Assembly: GCF_016756745.1 (NCBI RefSeq)
Contig: NZ_JAESIH010000025.1
Span: 184,169-248,168, forward strand
Direction of reading: 5' to 3'
DNA length: 64,000 bases
DNA from: Aminivibrio sp.
GTDB taxonomy: Bacteria; Synergistota; Synergistia; Synergistales; Aminobacteriaceae
The stretch's first letter is position 1, and each line of letters starts with the position of its first letter. Shown in pieces: positions 46,929-55,265 of this stretch. The notes below the pieces were generated by a model. That model was not told where the DNA came from. It saw only the letters and a program-made list of their open reading frames with translations, and ran no database searches. The translations under genes were made by a program, and so were the position numbers.

Positions 46929-47757
46929 AATGGAAAGAAAAGAGGGGAAAAGACCCCCCCGCAGGAGGATCGGAAAAGAAACCGGCTCCGCTGAACCCCG
47001 TTTTGAAAAAAAGAGGAGCGAAGACCTCAACTGGGGGAGGCAGGTCGTACTCCAGCTGTTAAAAGAGTCCCCCGACAAGGTTCAAAAAATCTTCCTCGGG
47101 AAAAATGTGAGCGACTCTTTTTCCCGGCAGGTAAAATCCCTGGCGGAAAAAGGCGGGGTAGTGGTCCAGGTTGTTGCGCCCGAGATTCTTTCCGAAATCT
47201 GCGGCCCTGTAAACCACCAGGGTGTCGCCTGCAGGAGCAGCGAGGTATCCATGGCCGACCTCGGTGATTTTCTCTCAACACTCCCGTCCGGCGGCCCCCT
47301 TCTCGTGGTAGTTCTTGACCACGTCCAGGATCCGCACAACCTCGGCGCAGTGGCCCGCACAGCGGAAGCGTGCGGTGCAAAAGGAGTTCTCTTTCCCAAG
47401 CGCAGGGGAGCCCTCCCCGGAGGTACGGTGGTCAAGGTGAGCGCGGGTGCCGCACTGCGCCTTCCCATGGTGGGGGTAAACAATGTCGCCCAGACGGTAA
47501 AAGAACTCCAGGAGGCCGGCTTCTGGACCATTGGGCTTGACAACAGGACCGGGCGTTCCCTCTGGTCTGAGCCCATGCCGGAAAGAACAGCCCTTATCGT
47601 CGGGGCCGAGGGTGAAGGCCTGTCCAGGCTTGTCTCGGAAACGTGCGACGAAATCGTCCGAATACCTCTTTCGGGTGAAATAGGCTCTTTGAACGCAAGT
47701 GTTGCCTGCGCCGTAGGAATGTTTGAATGGGCCAGGAAATGGGGCCCCGGTGACTGA
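46921..47757 (+). CDS. rlmB: 23S rRNA (guanosine2251-2'-O)-methyltransferase family
   Basis: SPOUT-class (TrmH/SpoU) RNA 2'-O-methyltransferase. A basic N-terminus, then the L30e-like substrate-binding domain (about residues 38-110) and the catalytic SpoU domain with DHVQDPHNLGAVARTAEA (about 137), VGAEGEGLSR (about 225) and the C-terminal IPLSGEIGSLNASVA. Length 278 aa. It starts at GTG 46921, overlapping uvrA by 8 bases; ATG at 46930 is an alternative. Confidence 0.92.
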   Translation: MDKMERKEGKRPPRRRIGKETGSAEPRFEKKRSEDLNWGRQVVLQLLKESPDKVQKIFLGKNVSDSFSRQVKSLAEKGGVVVQVVAPEILSEICGPVNHQGVACRSSEVSMADLGDFLSTLPSGGPLLVVVLDHVQDPHNLGAVARTAEACGAKGVLFPKRRGALPGGTVVKVSAGAALRLPMVGVNNVAQTVKELQEAGFWTIGLDNRTGRSLWSEPMPERTALIVGAEGEGLSRLVSETCDEIVRIPLSGEIGSLNASVACAVGMFEWARKWGPGD

Positions 47758-47798
47758 GAAAATCCTTCGTTGCCGCCTCGGCCGCTGAACTCATCGAT

Positions 47799-47838
47799 CC
47801 GGGGAACGTCCGCCCGTGAACAGGCGGACGTTCCCCGG
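47799..47838. terminator. Convergent terminator between rlmB and the OCD-family gene
   Basis: A perfect 16-bp stem (47799-47814 with 47823-47838) around an 8-base loop, placed between two converging genes. No strong U-tract is present. Confidence 0.75.
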
Positions 47839-47852
47839 ATATTCGGCAGGGT

Positions 47853-48827
47853 CTACAGATCAAATTCGATTCCGTTTCCTGTCATTTTTCCTTTCTCCAG
47901 CAGAGTTTTCGCAGCGTAAAGATCGAACACCGAAAGTCCGACGGATTTGAAGAAAACAGTACCGCCGGAATCCGCTCTCTGCTCCTCAAAAAAAAGATCC
48001 GAAAGGGGACGGATGATTTCTCTGGAAATTAAACCCCTGGATAGAGGGCCTATGAGATCTCCCGTTTCGGAAAGGGCATGTTCTGTATCCACGTAAACCT
48101 GCCTCGCTTCTGCGAAAAGGGCATCGGGGTATTCCCTTGTTTCGGGAGTATAGGAACCGATACCAATGATGCACTTCCCTCCCGAAAAGAGACGCCTGTC
48201 ATCAGGAAAAATCGGCTGTTTCGCTGTTGTCGCTGTAATGATCACATCGGAAGAAAGGGCAAGCTCCGAGGCATCCCGGCACAGGAAAACGGCAATGTCA
48301 GGCAGATCTTTCGCGAGCCTCTCAGCAGTCCTTTCCGCGTTCTCCGGAACGGCGTCAAATATTCGGACCTCTGAAAAGGAACGGGCCCCGCAGGCGAAAC
48401 GGACCTGCCAGTATCCCTGAACACCCGCCCCCGCAAGGCCAAGGGACCGCACATCCTTTCGGGCAAGAGCGCGCACTGCGGCGCCTCCCACTGAGCCCGT
48501 TCTCAGGGCGGTAAGTGTTCTTCCGTCGAAAAGCGCAAGGGGGGTGCCGTCCGTACCGTCAAAGAGGAGTACCAACCCGTTCAGAAAAGGGCGCGAGAGG
48601 GCGGGATTATCGGGAAAGATCGCGAGGGCTTTCAGCCCCCAGAGATCATCGGCAAGGCAGGGCATCAACAGGAGAGAATTCTTTTTCCTGCTGACCGCAG
48701 TCCTGAGGGGTACTGTAACGTCTCCGTCCATCGCATGGGCGGCCGCTTTCATCGCCTCTTCGGCGGCATCCATCATCCCGGTAAAACTAAAGCAGGAAAG
48801 CATATGCCTGCTGTTCATAAGGAACAT
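47853..48827 (-). CDS. Ornithine cyclodeaminase / mu-crystallin superfamily protein, ketimine-reductase-like
   Basis: NAD(P)-dependent enzyme of 324 aa. The superfamily core is clear: LWGLKALAIFPDN with the conserved Lys (about residue 66), LTALRTGSVGG (about 106), and the nucleotide motif GLAGAGVQGYWQ (about 129). The segment GIGSYTPETREY (about 220) resembles ketimine / pyrroline-2-carboxylate reductases and alanine dehydrogenases of this superfamily more than true ornithine cyclodeaminase, which has a D-C-P-G-K-T-type motif there. I infer an imino-acid reductase, for example pyrroline-2-carboxylate to L-proline. It diverges from the amine dehydrogenase operon. GAGGTG lies 8 bases before the ATG. 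Confidence 0.8.
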   Translation of the reverse strand: MFLMNSRHMLSCFSFTGMMDAAEEAMKAAAHAMDGDVTVPLRTAVSRKKNSLLLMPCLADDLWGLKALAIFPDNPALSRPFLNGLVLLFDGTDGTPLALFDGRTLTALRTGSVGGAAVRALARKDVRSLGLAGAGVQGYWQVRFACGARSFSEVRIFDAVPENAERTAERLAKDLPDIAVFLCRDASELALSSDVIITATTAKQPIFPDDRRLFSGGKCIIGIGSYTPETREYPDALFAEARQVYVDTEHALSETGDLIGPLSRGLISREIIRPLSDLFFEEQRADSGGTVFFKSVGLSVFDLYAAKTLLEKGKMTGNGIEFDL

Positions 48828-49200
48828 TCCGGATCACCTCTTTCTTGAAAACTACTCTCGTGAAGCAGGTTCTATTCTAGTTCAAATTTTTGTACAGAGC
48901 AAAAAAATCCTGTCTTCCATTGCAGAAAGGCTCTTTATAAAAAAGCCTTACGAACCGTTTGTGAAAAAGTTGAATGTACCCAAAATTTCAACATATCCTT
49001 GACAAATTTGGTTTTCCGGGAAACAATTGAACACACAAAAGCATTCTCCGTCATCCATTTTCTCCGGAGGAGATAGTGCTGCCTATCGTTTCGTGTCCTT
49101 CAAAAACAGCCATTCGTGCTCCTGATTCCAGTAATTTTTCAGCAACAGGCCATGTGCCGTGTTATGAAATTGAGGCGTGCTTGGAAGGAGGAAAACAGGC
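48828..49200. other. Intergenic region between the OCD-family gene and the catabolic operon
   Basis: About 370 AT-rich bases without a credible gene. It holds the divergent control region: a good -35 box (TTGACA at 48999), a short AAGGCT / AGCCTT inverted repeat (48927-48949) and A-runs around 48901. I see no known riboswitch. Confidence 0.6.
48999..49027 (+). promoter_or_regulatory. Possible promoter of the proline/hydroxyproline operon
   Basis: A perfect TTGACA (48999-49004), 17-base spacer and AACAAT (49022-49027) point to the operon starting near 49201. The -10 box is weak, as for an activated promoter. Confidence 0.45.
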
Positions 49201-49239
49201 TTGGATGAGAAAAGCAATCCGGGAGGAGGCTGCGGGACC

Positions 49240-49560
49240 ATGGAATTGATCGAGGAACATCCGATCCTTGATTTCCCCAGGGGAGAAAAAGTCCGCTTTT
49301 TCTTCGACGGCAGGGAAATGGAAGGATACGAAGGGGAACCCATCGCCATGGCCCTTCATGCGAACGGGATACGGGTCTACCGTGAAACGGCGAAAATGCA
49401 CAGACCCCGGGGATTTTTCTGCGCCATCGGAAAGTGCAGCAGCTGTTTCATGGTGGTGGACGGGGTTCCGAACGTCAGGACGTGCATCACTCCCCTGAAA
49501 CCGGACATGAAGGTGGAAACCCAACACGGCAAGGGCTGCGTTCCCGAGACGGCGGAATGA
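49240..49560 (+). CDS. HcnA/LhpF-like [2Fe-2S] subunit of amine/imino-acid dehydrogenase
   Basis: A small ferredoxin-like protein (106 aa) with GYEGEPIAMALHANGIRVYR and the plant-type cluster motif C-x4-C-x2-C-x11-C (about residues 65-85). Family members are the electron-transfer subunits of hydrogen cyanide synthase, opine oxidase and D-hydroxyproline dehydrogenase. ATG 49240 follows GGAGGAGG at 10 bases; TTG at 49201, 9 bases after AAGGAGG, would add 13 residues and is a fair alternative. It is the first gene of the operon and would sit beside the FAD subunit encoded next; in some relatives the two are fused. Confidence 0.82.
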   Translation: MELIEEHPILDFPRGEKVRFFFDGREMEGYEGEPIAMALHANGIRVYRETAKMHRPRGFFCAIGKCSSCFMVVDGVPNVRTCITPLKPDMKVETQHGKGCVPETAE

Positions 49561-49570
49561 GGATAATGTC

Positions 49571-50680
49571 ATGAAATCTCTCTCGACAGAAATTCTCGTT
49601 ATCGGCGGAGGAGCGGCGGGCTTGAGCGCGGCGGCGGAAGCGGCGGCGGCAGGGGCGAAGGTTCTGGTGGCGGAAAGCGATCTTCATCTCGGTGGACAGC
49701 TCGTAAAACAGACCCATAAATTTTTCGGCAGCAAGGACGAATATGCCGGAACCAGGGGGTTCAAAATCGCTGACATCCTGTTGAGCGAAATCGACTCCTG
49801 CAAGGAAAATGTTGAAATCCACACCAATACCACCATCACAGGCTTCTATCCGGAAGACGGAATCTTCACCGCCATGCGCGGTGAAGAAAAATTCTTTCAC
49901 ATCAGCGCGAAAAAAACGATAGTCGCTACCGGCGCCCAGGAACGGCTCATTCCGTTTCCGAACAATGACCTCCCCGGCGTTTACGGTGCGGGAGCCGTTC
50001 AGACCCTTATGAACGTTTACGGGGTAGTCCCCGGGAAACGGGTTCTTATGGTCGGAGCGGGCAATATCGGCCTTATCGTAAGTTACCAGCTCATGCAGGC
50101 GGGTGTCGAAGTCGCCGCCGTCGTCGAAGCTGCGCCACGGGTGGGCGGCTACTGGGTCCATGCCGCGAAAATACGCCGGATGGGCGTCCCCATCCTTCTG
50201 CGTCACTCGATAAAGAAGGCCGTCGGGGACCAGGTCATCACTGGAGCGTACATCACGGCGCTCAACGATCGTTTCGAGCCGGTGGGCGAAGAATCGTACA
50301 TGGACTGTGACGTCATCTGCATCGCTGTCGGGCTTTCACCGACCACGGAGATTCTCTCCCAGGCAGGATGCGGAATGATGTATGTTCCCCAGTTGTGCGG
50401 CCTTGTAGCACGGCGGGACAGGACAATGCGAACCTCAAACCCCGATTTTTTCACCGCAGGTGACGCAAGCGGCATCGAAGAAGCCAGCGCCGCCATGGTC
50501 GAAGGAAGAATAGCCGGTCTTTCCGCGGCATCCAGCCTTGGATACCCCACGGAACACGGAAAACTGGATGAATACTGGGGGCGTCTCCAGGCTCTCAGGT
50601 CAGGTGAGGCAGGAGCACGGATCTGCCAGGGGCTCGAATGCGTACTTGTAAACAGATGGGAGGATGTATCCAATGGCTGA
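49571..50680 (+). CDS. HcnB/LhpE-like FAD-dependent oxidoreductase subunit (PDH1 alpha type)
   Basis: Pyridine-nucleotide-disulfide-type flavoprotein of 369 aa without a redox disulfide. FAD-binding GGGAAGLSAAAEAAA (about residue 12), ATGAQERLIPFPNNDLPGVYGAGA (about 118-141), a second dinucleotide motif VGAGNIGLIVSYQ (about 158) and the FAD-closing motif FFTAGDASGIEEASAA (about 296). It corresponds to HcnB, OoxA-type and alpha subunits of dye-linked L-proline dehydrogenase 1. Electrons would pass to the Fe-S subunits encoded on both sides. It overlaps the next gene by 8 bases. Confidence 0.87.
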   Translation: MKSLSTEILVIGGGAAGLSAAAEAAAAGAKVLVAESDLHLGGQLVKQTHKFFGSKDEYAGTRGFKIADILLSEIDSCKENVEIHTNTTITGFYPEDGIFTAMRGEEKFFHISAKKTIVATGAQERLIPFPNNDLPGVYGAGAVQTLMNVYGVVPGKRVLMVGAGNIGLIVSYQLMQAGVEVAAVVEAAPRVGGYWVHAAKIRRMGVPILLRHSIKKAVGDQVITGAYITALNDRFEPVGEESYMDCDVICIAVGLSPTTEILSQAGCGMMYVPQLCGLVARRDRTMRTSNPDFFTAGDASGIEEASAAMVEGRIAGLSAASSLGYPTEHGKLDEYWGRLQALRSGEAGARICQGLECVLVNRWEDVSNG

Positions 50681-51179
50681 TGATCTTGACCTCTTCAACA
50701 GCGGCGTCCTCACCGGGGAACGGGAAGGCGCCGTTCTGCCGGACCGCACGCTCTGGGAATCGAAAAAAGGGGGGGTCGTCCTCGTCGAATGCCCCCAGCG
50801 CATTCCCTGCAATCCCTGCCATACCAGCTGTCCGACAGGAGCGATTCGTCCTTTTGCCGACATCAACGACACTCCGAAGGTTGATCATTCGCTGTGCACG
50901 GGATGTACCCTCTGCGTAGCATCCTGTCCGGGCCTGGCGTGTTTCGTTATCGATCTCACTTTCTCCGGAGACAAAGCTCTTTTCAAGCTTCCCTACGAGA
51001 TGCTCCCCCTTCCGGAAAAGGGGCAGAAAGTCTGGTGCCTGAACCGGACGGGAGATTGCATTGCGGAAGGGACAGTAGAAAACGTGACCCAGCCCAAAAA
51101 GGACAGGACCTATGTTATTCATGTTTCGGCTCCAAAGGAAGTAGTCGGCGAATTCCGGACAATCAGGGCGGTGAAATGA
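50673..51179 (+). CDS. 4Fe-4S ferredoxin-type subunit (PdhF-like) of the dehydrogenase
   Basis: A 168-residue protein with two Cys clusters near residues 48-60 (C-x2-C-x3-C-x3-CPTGAI) and 83-94 (C-x2-C-x2-C-x3-CPG), followed by a domain without known motifs that ends in IHVSAPKEVVGEF. Its place between the alpha-type FAD gene and the BFD-like gene matches pdhF in the archaeal pdhAFXB cluster as I recall it. ATG 50673 follows GGGAGG. It is coupled to the next gene by ATGA. Confidence 0.8.
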   Translation: MADDLDLFNSGVLTGEREGAVLPDRTLWESKKGGVVLVECPQRIPCNPCHTSCPTGAIRPFADINDTPKVDHSLCTGCTLCVASCPGLACFVIDLTFSGDKALFKLPYEMLPLPEKGQKVWCLNRTGDCIAEGTVENVTQPKKDRTYVIHVSAPKEVVGEFRTIRAVK

Positions 51180-51475
51180 CCATGCAGCAGAAGGAACATC
51201 CGGAATCTGAAGAGATTTATGTCTGTCGCTGCGAGGAAGTAACCCTCGAGGAAATCCGCGAGTGGATCGACAGGGGATATGACACCGTAGAAGAACTCAA
51301 AAGGGTTCTCCGTGTCGGCATGGGGCCATGCCAGGGCAGAGGCTGCCAGGATATCCTCATGAGAGAGATCGCAAAAAAAACAGGAAAATCAATCACCGAA
51401 ATAGAACCGGCAACAGTTCGACCTCCCGCAAAACCTGTCAGGATCGGCCTGCTCGCAGAGGAGGGTGAAAAATGA
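51176..51475 (+). CDS. BFD-like [2Fe-2S] subunit (PdhX-like) of the dehydrogenase
   Basis: A 99-residue protein with the bacterioferritin-associated-ferredoxin fold signature: VCRCEEVTLEEIREWI (C-x-C) and RVGMGPCQGRGCQD (C-x4-C), about residues 18 and 50. In relatives this domain is fused to the FAD subunit or is the free gamma subunit of dye-linked proline dehydrogenase, where it bridges the two flavins. It is linked by ATGA to the gene before and by a 4-base overlap to the gene after. Confidence 0.84.
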   Translation: MTMQQKEHPESEEIYVCRCEEVTLEEIREWIDRGYDTVEELKRVLRVGMGPCQGRGCQDILMREIAKKTGKSITEIEPATVRPPAKPVRIGLLAEEGEK

Positions 51476-52623
51476 CGGAATGGAAGAACACCGCCGATAT
51501 CGTTGTCATAGGAGGCGGAATAATCGGCGTATCGACAGCCTATTATCTTGCCCTGAACGGCATGAAGAACATCGTTCTCATCGAAAAGGGCACCATCTGC
51601 GGCGGCTCCACCGGAAGATGCGGCGCAGGCATACGGGCCCAGTGGGGCACGGAGATGAACTGCCGGCTCGGCATTGCAGCCCTTGATATTTTCGAGCAGC
51701 TCGACCAGGAACTTGGAATGTCGGTAGGGCTCAACCAGGGTGGCTACCTGCTCGTGGCCTACAACGAAAAAGAGCTGGAGACCCTTCGGAAAGGGATGGA
51801 ACTCCAAAATTCCCTTGGGATCAAGTCCAGGCAGATAAATCTGCAGGAAGCCAGGGAAATCTGCCCTGGGCTAGCGGCTGAGGATGCCGTGGGATTCTTC
51901 TTCCACGGAAGGGACGGTCATGCCGACCCCTTCCTTACCACCTTCGCTTACCTTGAAGCGGCAAAACGCCTCGGTGTTGTCTGCCACAGGCACACTACCT
52001 GCACGGGCATTCTTGTGGAAAACAACGAAGTACGGGGCGTAGAAACCGACAGGGGAACAATCCATGCCCCCGTGGTGATAAACTGTGCCGGCGCTTATGC
52101 CCAGTTCATCGCCCGCATGGCAGGAATAGAAATCCCCAACTGGGCGGAGCGGCATGAGATCATGATCACCGAGCCGGTCGCACCGGGGGTCTGTCCCTGC
52201 ATGCTCATGAGCTTCTCGGGAAATTATTATATCCAGCAGAGGCCTCACGGCTCCATAATATGCGGCATGAGTCCGGCAGGACATCCCGAAGATTTTGAAA
52301 ACAGGAGCACCTGGCAGTTCATAGAAGAAATGTCGAAAACCCTTGTCAGGCTTCTGCCGCGAACCAAAGGGATCAGGATAGCTCGACAGTGGTCAGGATT
52401 GTATGACATGACTCCCGATGCCCAGCCGATCATCGGGGAAACGGACGTAAAAAATTTCTACCACTCGACGGGCTACTCGGGGCACGGCTTCATGCTCGCT
52501 CCCGTGGCGGGGAAAATTCTTGCCCAGCACATCGCCGGGAAAACCCCCGACATTGATTTTTCCATGCTCGACTACAGGCGCTTCGCCAGGGGCGAACACA
52601 TAAGGGAGTCGAATGTCGTATAG
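51472..52623 (+). CDS. HcnC/LhpB-like DAO-family FAD dehydrogenase, catalytic subunit
   Basis: D-amino-acid-oxidase-fold flavoprotein of 383 aa. The FAD motif VIGGGIIGVSTAYYLA lies near residue 12, then GGSTGRCGAGIRAQWG (about 43), VINCAGAYA (about 200), and the C-terminal STGYSGHGFMLAPVAGKILA (about 333). This is the substrate-oxidising subunit of HcnABC, D-hydroxyproline dehydrogenase and PDH1-type L-proline dehydrogenase; expected chemistry is C-N oxidation of a secondary amine or imino acid. The context (hypD, TRAP transporter, ketimine reductase) favours proline, D-proline or hydroxyproline over glycine or opines, but this is inference. Confidence 0.85.
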   Translation: MTEWKNTADIVVIGGGIIGVSTAYYLALNGMKNIVLIEKGTICGGSTGRCGAGIRAQWGTEMNCRLGIAALDIFEQLDQELGMSVGLNQGGYLLVAYNEKELETLRKGMELQNSLGIKSRQINLQEAREICPGLAAEDAVGFFFHGRDGHADPFLTTFAYLEAAKRLGVVCHRHTTCTGILVENNEVRGVETDRGTIHAPVVINCAGAYAQFIARMAGIEIPNWAERHEIMITEPVAPGVCPCMLMSFSGNYYIQQRPHGSIICGMSPAGHPEDFENRSTWQFIEEMSKTLVRLLPRTKGIRIARQWSGLYDMTPDAQPIIGETDVKNFYHSTGYSGHGFMLAPVAGKILAQHIAGKTPDIDFSMLDYRRFARGEHIRESNVV

Positions 52624-52644
52624 TTTCCCAAAGGAGTGTTGACC

Positions 52645-53040
52645 GTGAAACTGCTGAAGACGTACCTTGACCGGTGCGTACAGTGCGGAGCGTGCATGAG
52701 TGCCTGTTCGAAGGCGTGGGCGAAGGAGGACTCCCCGGAGCTCTCCCGCGTCCGGGTAAAGACCGTCACGGGCATGGCGGACATTCGTGTGTGCGACCAG
52801 TGCGGCGGATGCATCGCCGTCTGTCCTTCTCTGGCTCTCTCCCGGGACAAAGACGGGGTTGTCCGGATCGACAGGAAGAAGTGCACCTCCTGCCTCATGT
52901 GTGTCGGATTCTGCCCCAGTGCCTCCATGTTTTTCTCCGACCGCATCCCGTCGCCCTACAAGTGTGTTGCCTGCGGCATCTGTGTCAGGGTCTGCCCCGA
53001 AGGGGCCCTTGAAATCATCGACACCGGGAAGGAGGGCTAG
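52645..53040 (+). CDS. Four-cluster ferredoxin, partner of the AOR-family enzyme
   Basis: A 131-residue polyferredoxin with four C-x2-C-x2-C-x3-C motifs (near residues 11, 50, 77 and 103), so it can hold four [4Fe-4S] clusters. There is no signal peptide. GTG at 52645 lies 8 bases after AAAGGAG. It ends 6 bases before the AOR gene. Such proteins are the usual electron acceptor or small subunit of AOR-family enzymes. Confidence 0.88.
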   Translation: MKLLKTYLDRCVQCGACMSACSKAWAKEDSPELSRVRVKTVTGMADIRVCDQCGGCIAVCPSLALSRDKDGVVRIDRKKCTSCLMCVGFCPSASMFFSDRIPSPYKCVACGICVRVCPEGALEIIDTGKEG

Positions 53041-53046
53041 TGTGCC

Positions 53047-55227
53047 ATGGACAAACTTGCCATGAAGCTCCTCGCCGAATGGAGCTACGACCGAGCCCCT
53101 CTGCACCGGGGCTACACCCGGAAATACCTCGTCGTCGACCTTGGGGACGGAGACGGGAAGTACAGCCATACCATCCATGACATAGACGAGGACATGATCG
53201 ACACCTTCACCGGAGGCAGGGGTTTCGGTCTCAAGATTCTCTGGGACGCCGTCAGCCCTGCCGGCCGGTGGGACTCCCCCGAAAACGCCCTTGTCATCTC
53301 CGGAGGCCCCATCTGCGGCATCACGCAGTACCCCGGCACCGGCAAGACCTACACTGTTTTCCTCTCGCCCCTCACGGAGCAGACCTACAACAGCAACGCA
53401 GGAGGGTACTTCGGTCCTTACCTCAAGGCCTCCGGTTTTGACGCCCTTGCCGTCACCGGCAAGTCTCCGGAGTACGTGGTTGTCTCCATTGACGGTGACG
53501 AAGGGAAAGTGCGCGTGTACGCCGCCCCCACGGACGAGCGGAACGCCTACGCCGTCACCGAAGCTCTCCATCAGGCCTTCGCCAAAAACGAAGACGACCT
53601 GGTCTCCGTCTCTGTTGTCACGGCCGGCCGGGGAGCCGAGCACAGCTGGTGGGGAGCCCTGAACGTCAGTTTCTACGACCCCCGCAGAAAAGTTGCGCGG
53701 CTCAAGCAGGCAGGAAGGGGAGGGGGCGGCACCGTTCTCCGGGACAAGGGGATTCTCGCCCTGGTCGTCCGCAAAAGCGGCTTCACGGGAAGCGAAAACG
53801 ACCCCGCCGACCTAGCCACCCTGCAGAAAGTCGGCACCAAGCTCCACCGGGAAATTCGGAACAACGACGACGTCCAGAGTCTCATGCGGACCACCGGCAC
53901 CACGCACCTCAACAAAATCATGAACGACTACGACATTCTGCCCGTCAACAACTACAAATACGGCAGATCGGACGCCATCGGCGCCATCACCCCCGAAGAA
54001 TACAAGAAACTCTTCACCCAGGGGTACGCCGACGGGTGCTGGTACGGTTGCTCCATGGCCTGCGCCAAGACCGTGGACGGTTTTGAACTCCGCACCGGCC
54101 CGGACCGTGGCAAAAAAGTCACCGTGGACGGCCCTGAATACGAAACCGCCGCCGGACTCGGCCCCAACGTCGGAGTCTTCGACCCCCGGTGGACCATAGA
54201 AAGCAACTATTACGCCGACCACTACGCCCTTGACACCATCTCGCTGGGCACCGGGCTCGCCTTCGTCTGCGAATGCTACGAACTCGGGCTTATCACCAAA
54301 GAACACACCGGCGGACTGGAGCTCCGGTTCGGAGCCGCGGACCAGCTCATGGAACTCATCCACCGCATGGTGGACGGCCGGGACGAATTCGCCCTTGCCG
54401 TCGGGAAAGGCATCCGGAAAATGAAAGACATCTTCGCCCGACGGTACGGCGCCGACCGGGCCGTCATGGAGAAAATCGGCATGGAAGGGCAGGGACTAGA
54501 AGTCTCCCAGTACCGGTGCCAGGAATCCGTCGCCCAGTGGGGAGGGTACTTCCTCACCCTCAAGGGACCCCAGCACGACGAAGCGTGGGTCATCTTCATG
54601 GACATGGTCAACAAGCAGCTTCCCACCTTTGAAGACAAAGCCGAGGCCCTGTTTTACTTCCCCAACTTTCGTCTCTGGTTCTCCCTTGTCGGAGTCTGCA
54701 AACTTCCGTGGAACGACGTGGAACCCGAGGACAACCGCATCCGGTACAAAGGCATCGAAGCGGCCAAAGTTCCCGAGCACGTGCAGAACTACCTTGACAT
54801 CTACGAAGCGGTCACGGGGAAGCCTCTCAGCGAGGAAGACATGATCCTCCAGTCCGAGCGGGTCTACAACTACGAGCGGATCTTCAACTACCGCATGGGG
54901 AAGGGGACCAGGAAAGAGCACACCATCCCCGACCGAGCCCTCGGCCCCGTGTTTCCGGACGAATGGAACGTGAGGAAGGACTACTTCGAGAAGAAGCTTG
55001 AGGAGGCGGGCATCCGCGGAGACGGTCTCTCCGTGGAGGAGAAGATTGCCCGGCTGCAGGAACACCGTCGTAGAGAATGGGAGAAGCTGGTGGACGCCGT
55101 GTACGCCCGGCGCGGCTGGGACAGGAACGGAGTGCCGACGAAAGAGACCGTGGAGCGCCTTGGGCTGGACAGCCCCGAAGTGCTTGAAGTCCTCGAACCT
55201 TACTGGAAGTCCGCGGGAAGAGCATGA
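53047..55227 (+). CDS. Aldehyde:ferredoxin oxidoreductase family tungsto-enzyme
   Basis: A 726-residue protein, longer than archaeal AOR (about 600), closer in length to YdhV/BamB-type members. The N-terminal pterin-binding domain shows YLVVDLGDGDG and FTGGRGFGLKILWD (about residue 59), then NSNAGGYFGPYLKASGFDALAVTGK (about 117-141). Cluster ligands are Cys331, 335 and 339 (C-x3-C-x3-C) with a candidate fourth at Cys551. AORs oxidise aldehydes to acids with ferredoxin reduction, or act as low-potential reductases. The position between a polyferredoxin and hypD suggests that an aldehyde or imine derived from hydroxyproline is the substrate. The region is noticeably GC-richer than the genes on either side, possibly from separate acquisition. 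Confidence 0.88.
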   Translation: MDKLAMKLLAEWSYDRAPLHRGYTRKYLVVDLGDGDGKYSHTIHDIDEDMIDTFTGGRGFGLKILWDAVSPAGRWDSPENALVISGGPICGITQYPGTGKTYTVFLSPLTEQTYNSNAGGYFGPYLKASGFDALAVTGKSPEYVVVSIDGDEGKVRVYAAPTDERNAYAVTEALHQAFAKNEDDLVSVSVVTAGRGAEHSWWGALNVSFYDPRRKVARLKQAGRGGGGTVLRDKGILALVVRKSGFTGSENDPADLATLQKVGTKLHREIRNNDDVQSLMRTTGTTHLNKIMNDYDILPVNNYKYGRSDAIGAITPEEYKKLFTQGYADGCWYGCSMACAKTVDGFELRTGPDRGKKVTVDGPEYETAAGLGPNVGVFDPRWTIESNYYADHYALDTISLGTGLAFVCECYELGLITKEHTGGLELRFGAADQLMELIHRMVDGRDEFALAVGKGIRKMKDIFARRYGADRAVMEKIGMEGQGLEVSQYRCQESVAQWGGYFLTLKGPQHDEAWVIFMDMVNKQLPTFEDKAEALFYFPNFRLWFSLVGVCKLPWNDVEPEDNRIRYKGIEAAKVPEHVQNYLDIYEAVTGKPLSEEDMILQSERVYNYERIFNYRMGKGTRKEHTIPDRALGPVFPDEWNVRKDYFEKKLEEAGIRGDGLSVEEKIARLQEHRRREWEKLVDAVYARRGWDRNGVPTKETVERLGLDSPEVLEVLEPYWKSAGRA

Positions 55228-55265
55228 TCCCCACAGAATGGACCGGCCCGGACAGAGGAGAAAAA

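Noticed and set aside
52393..53643. 416-codon minus-strand frame opposite the AOR region
   Set aside because: Arises from high GC at third positions; it covers three real genes on the other strand.
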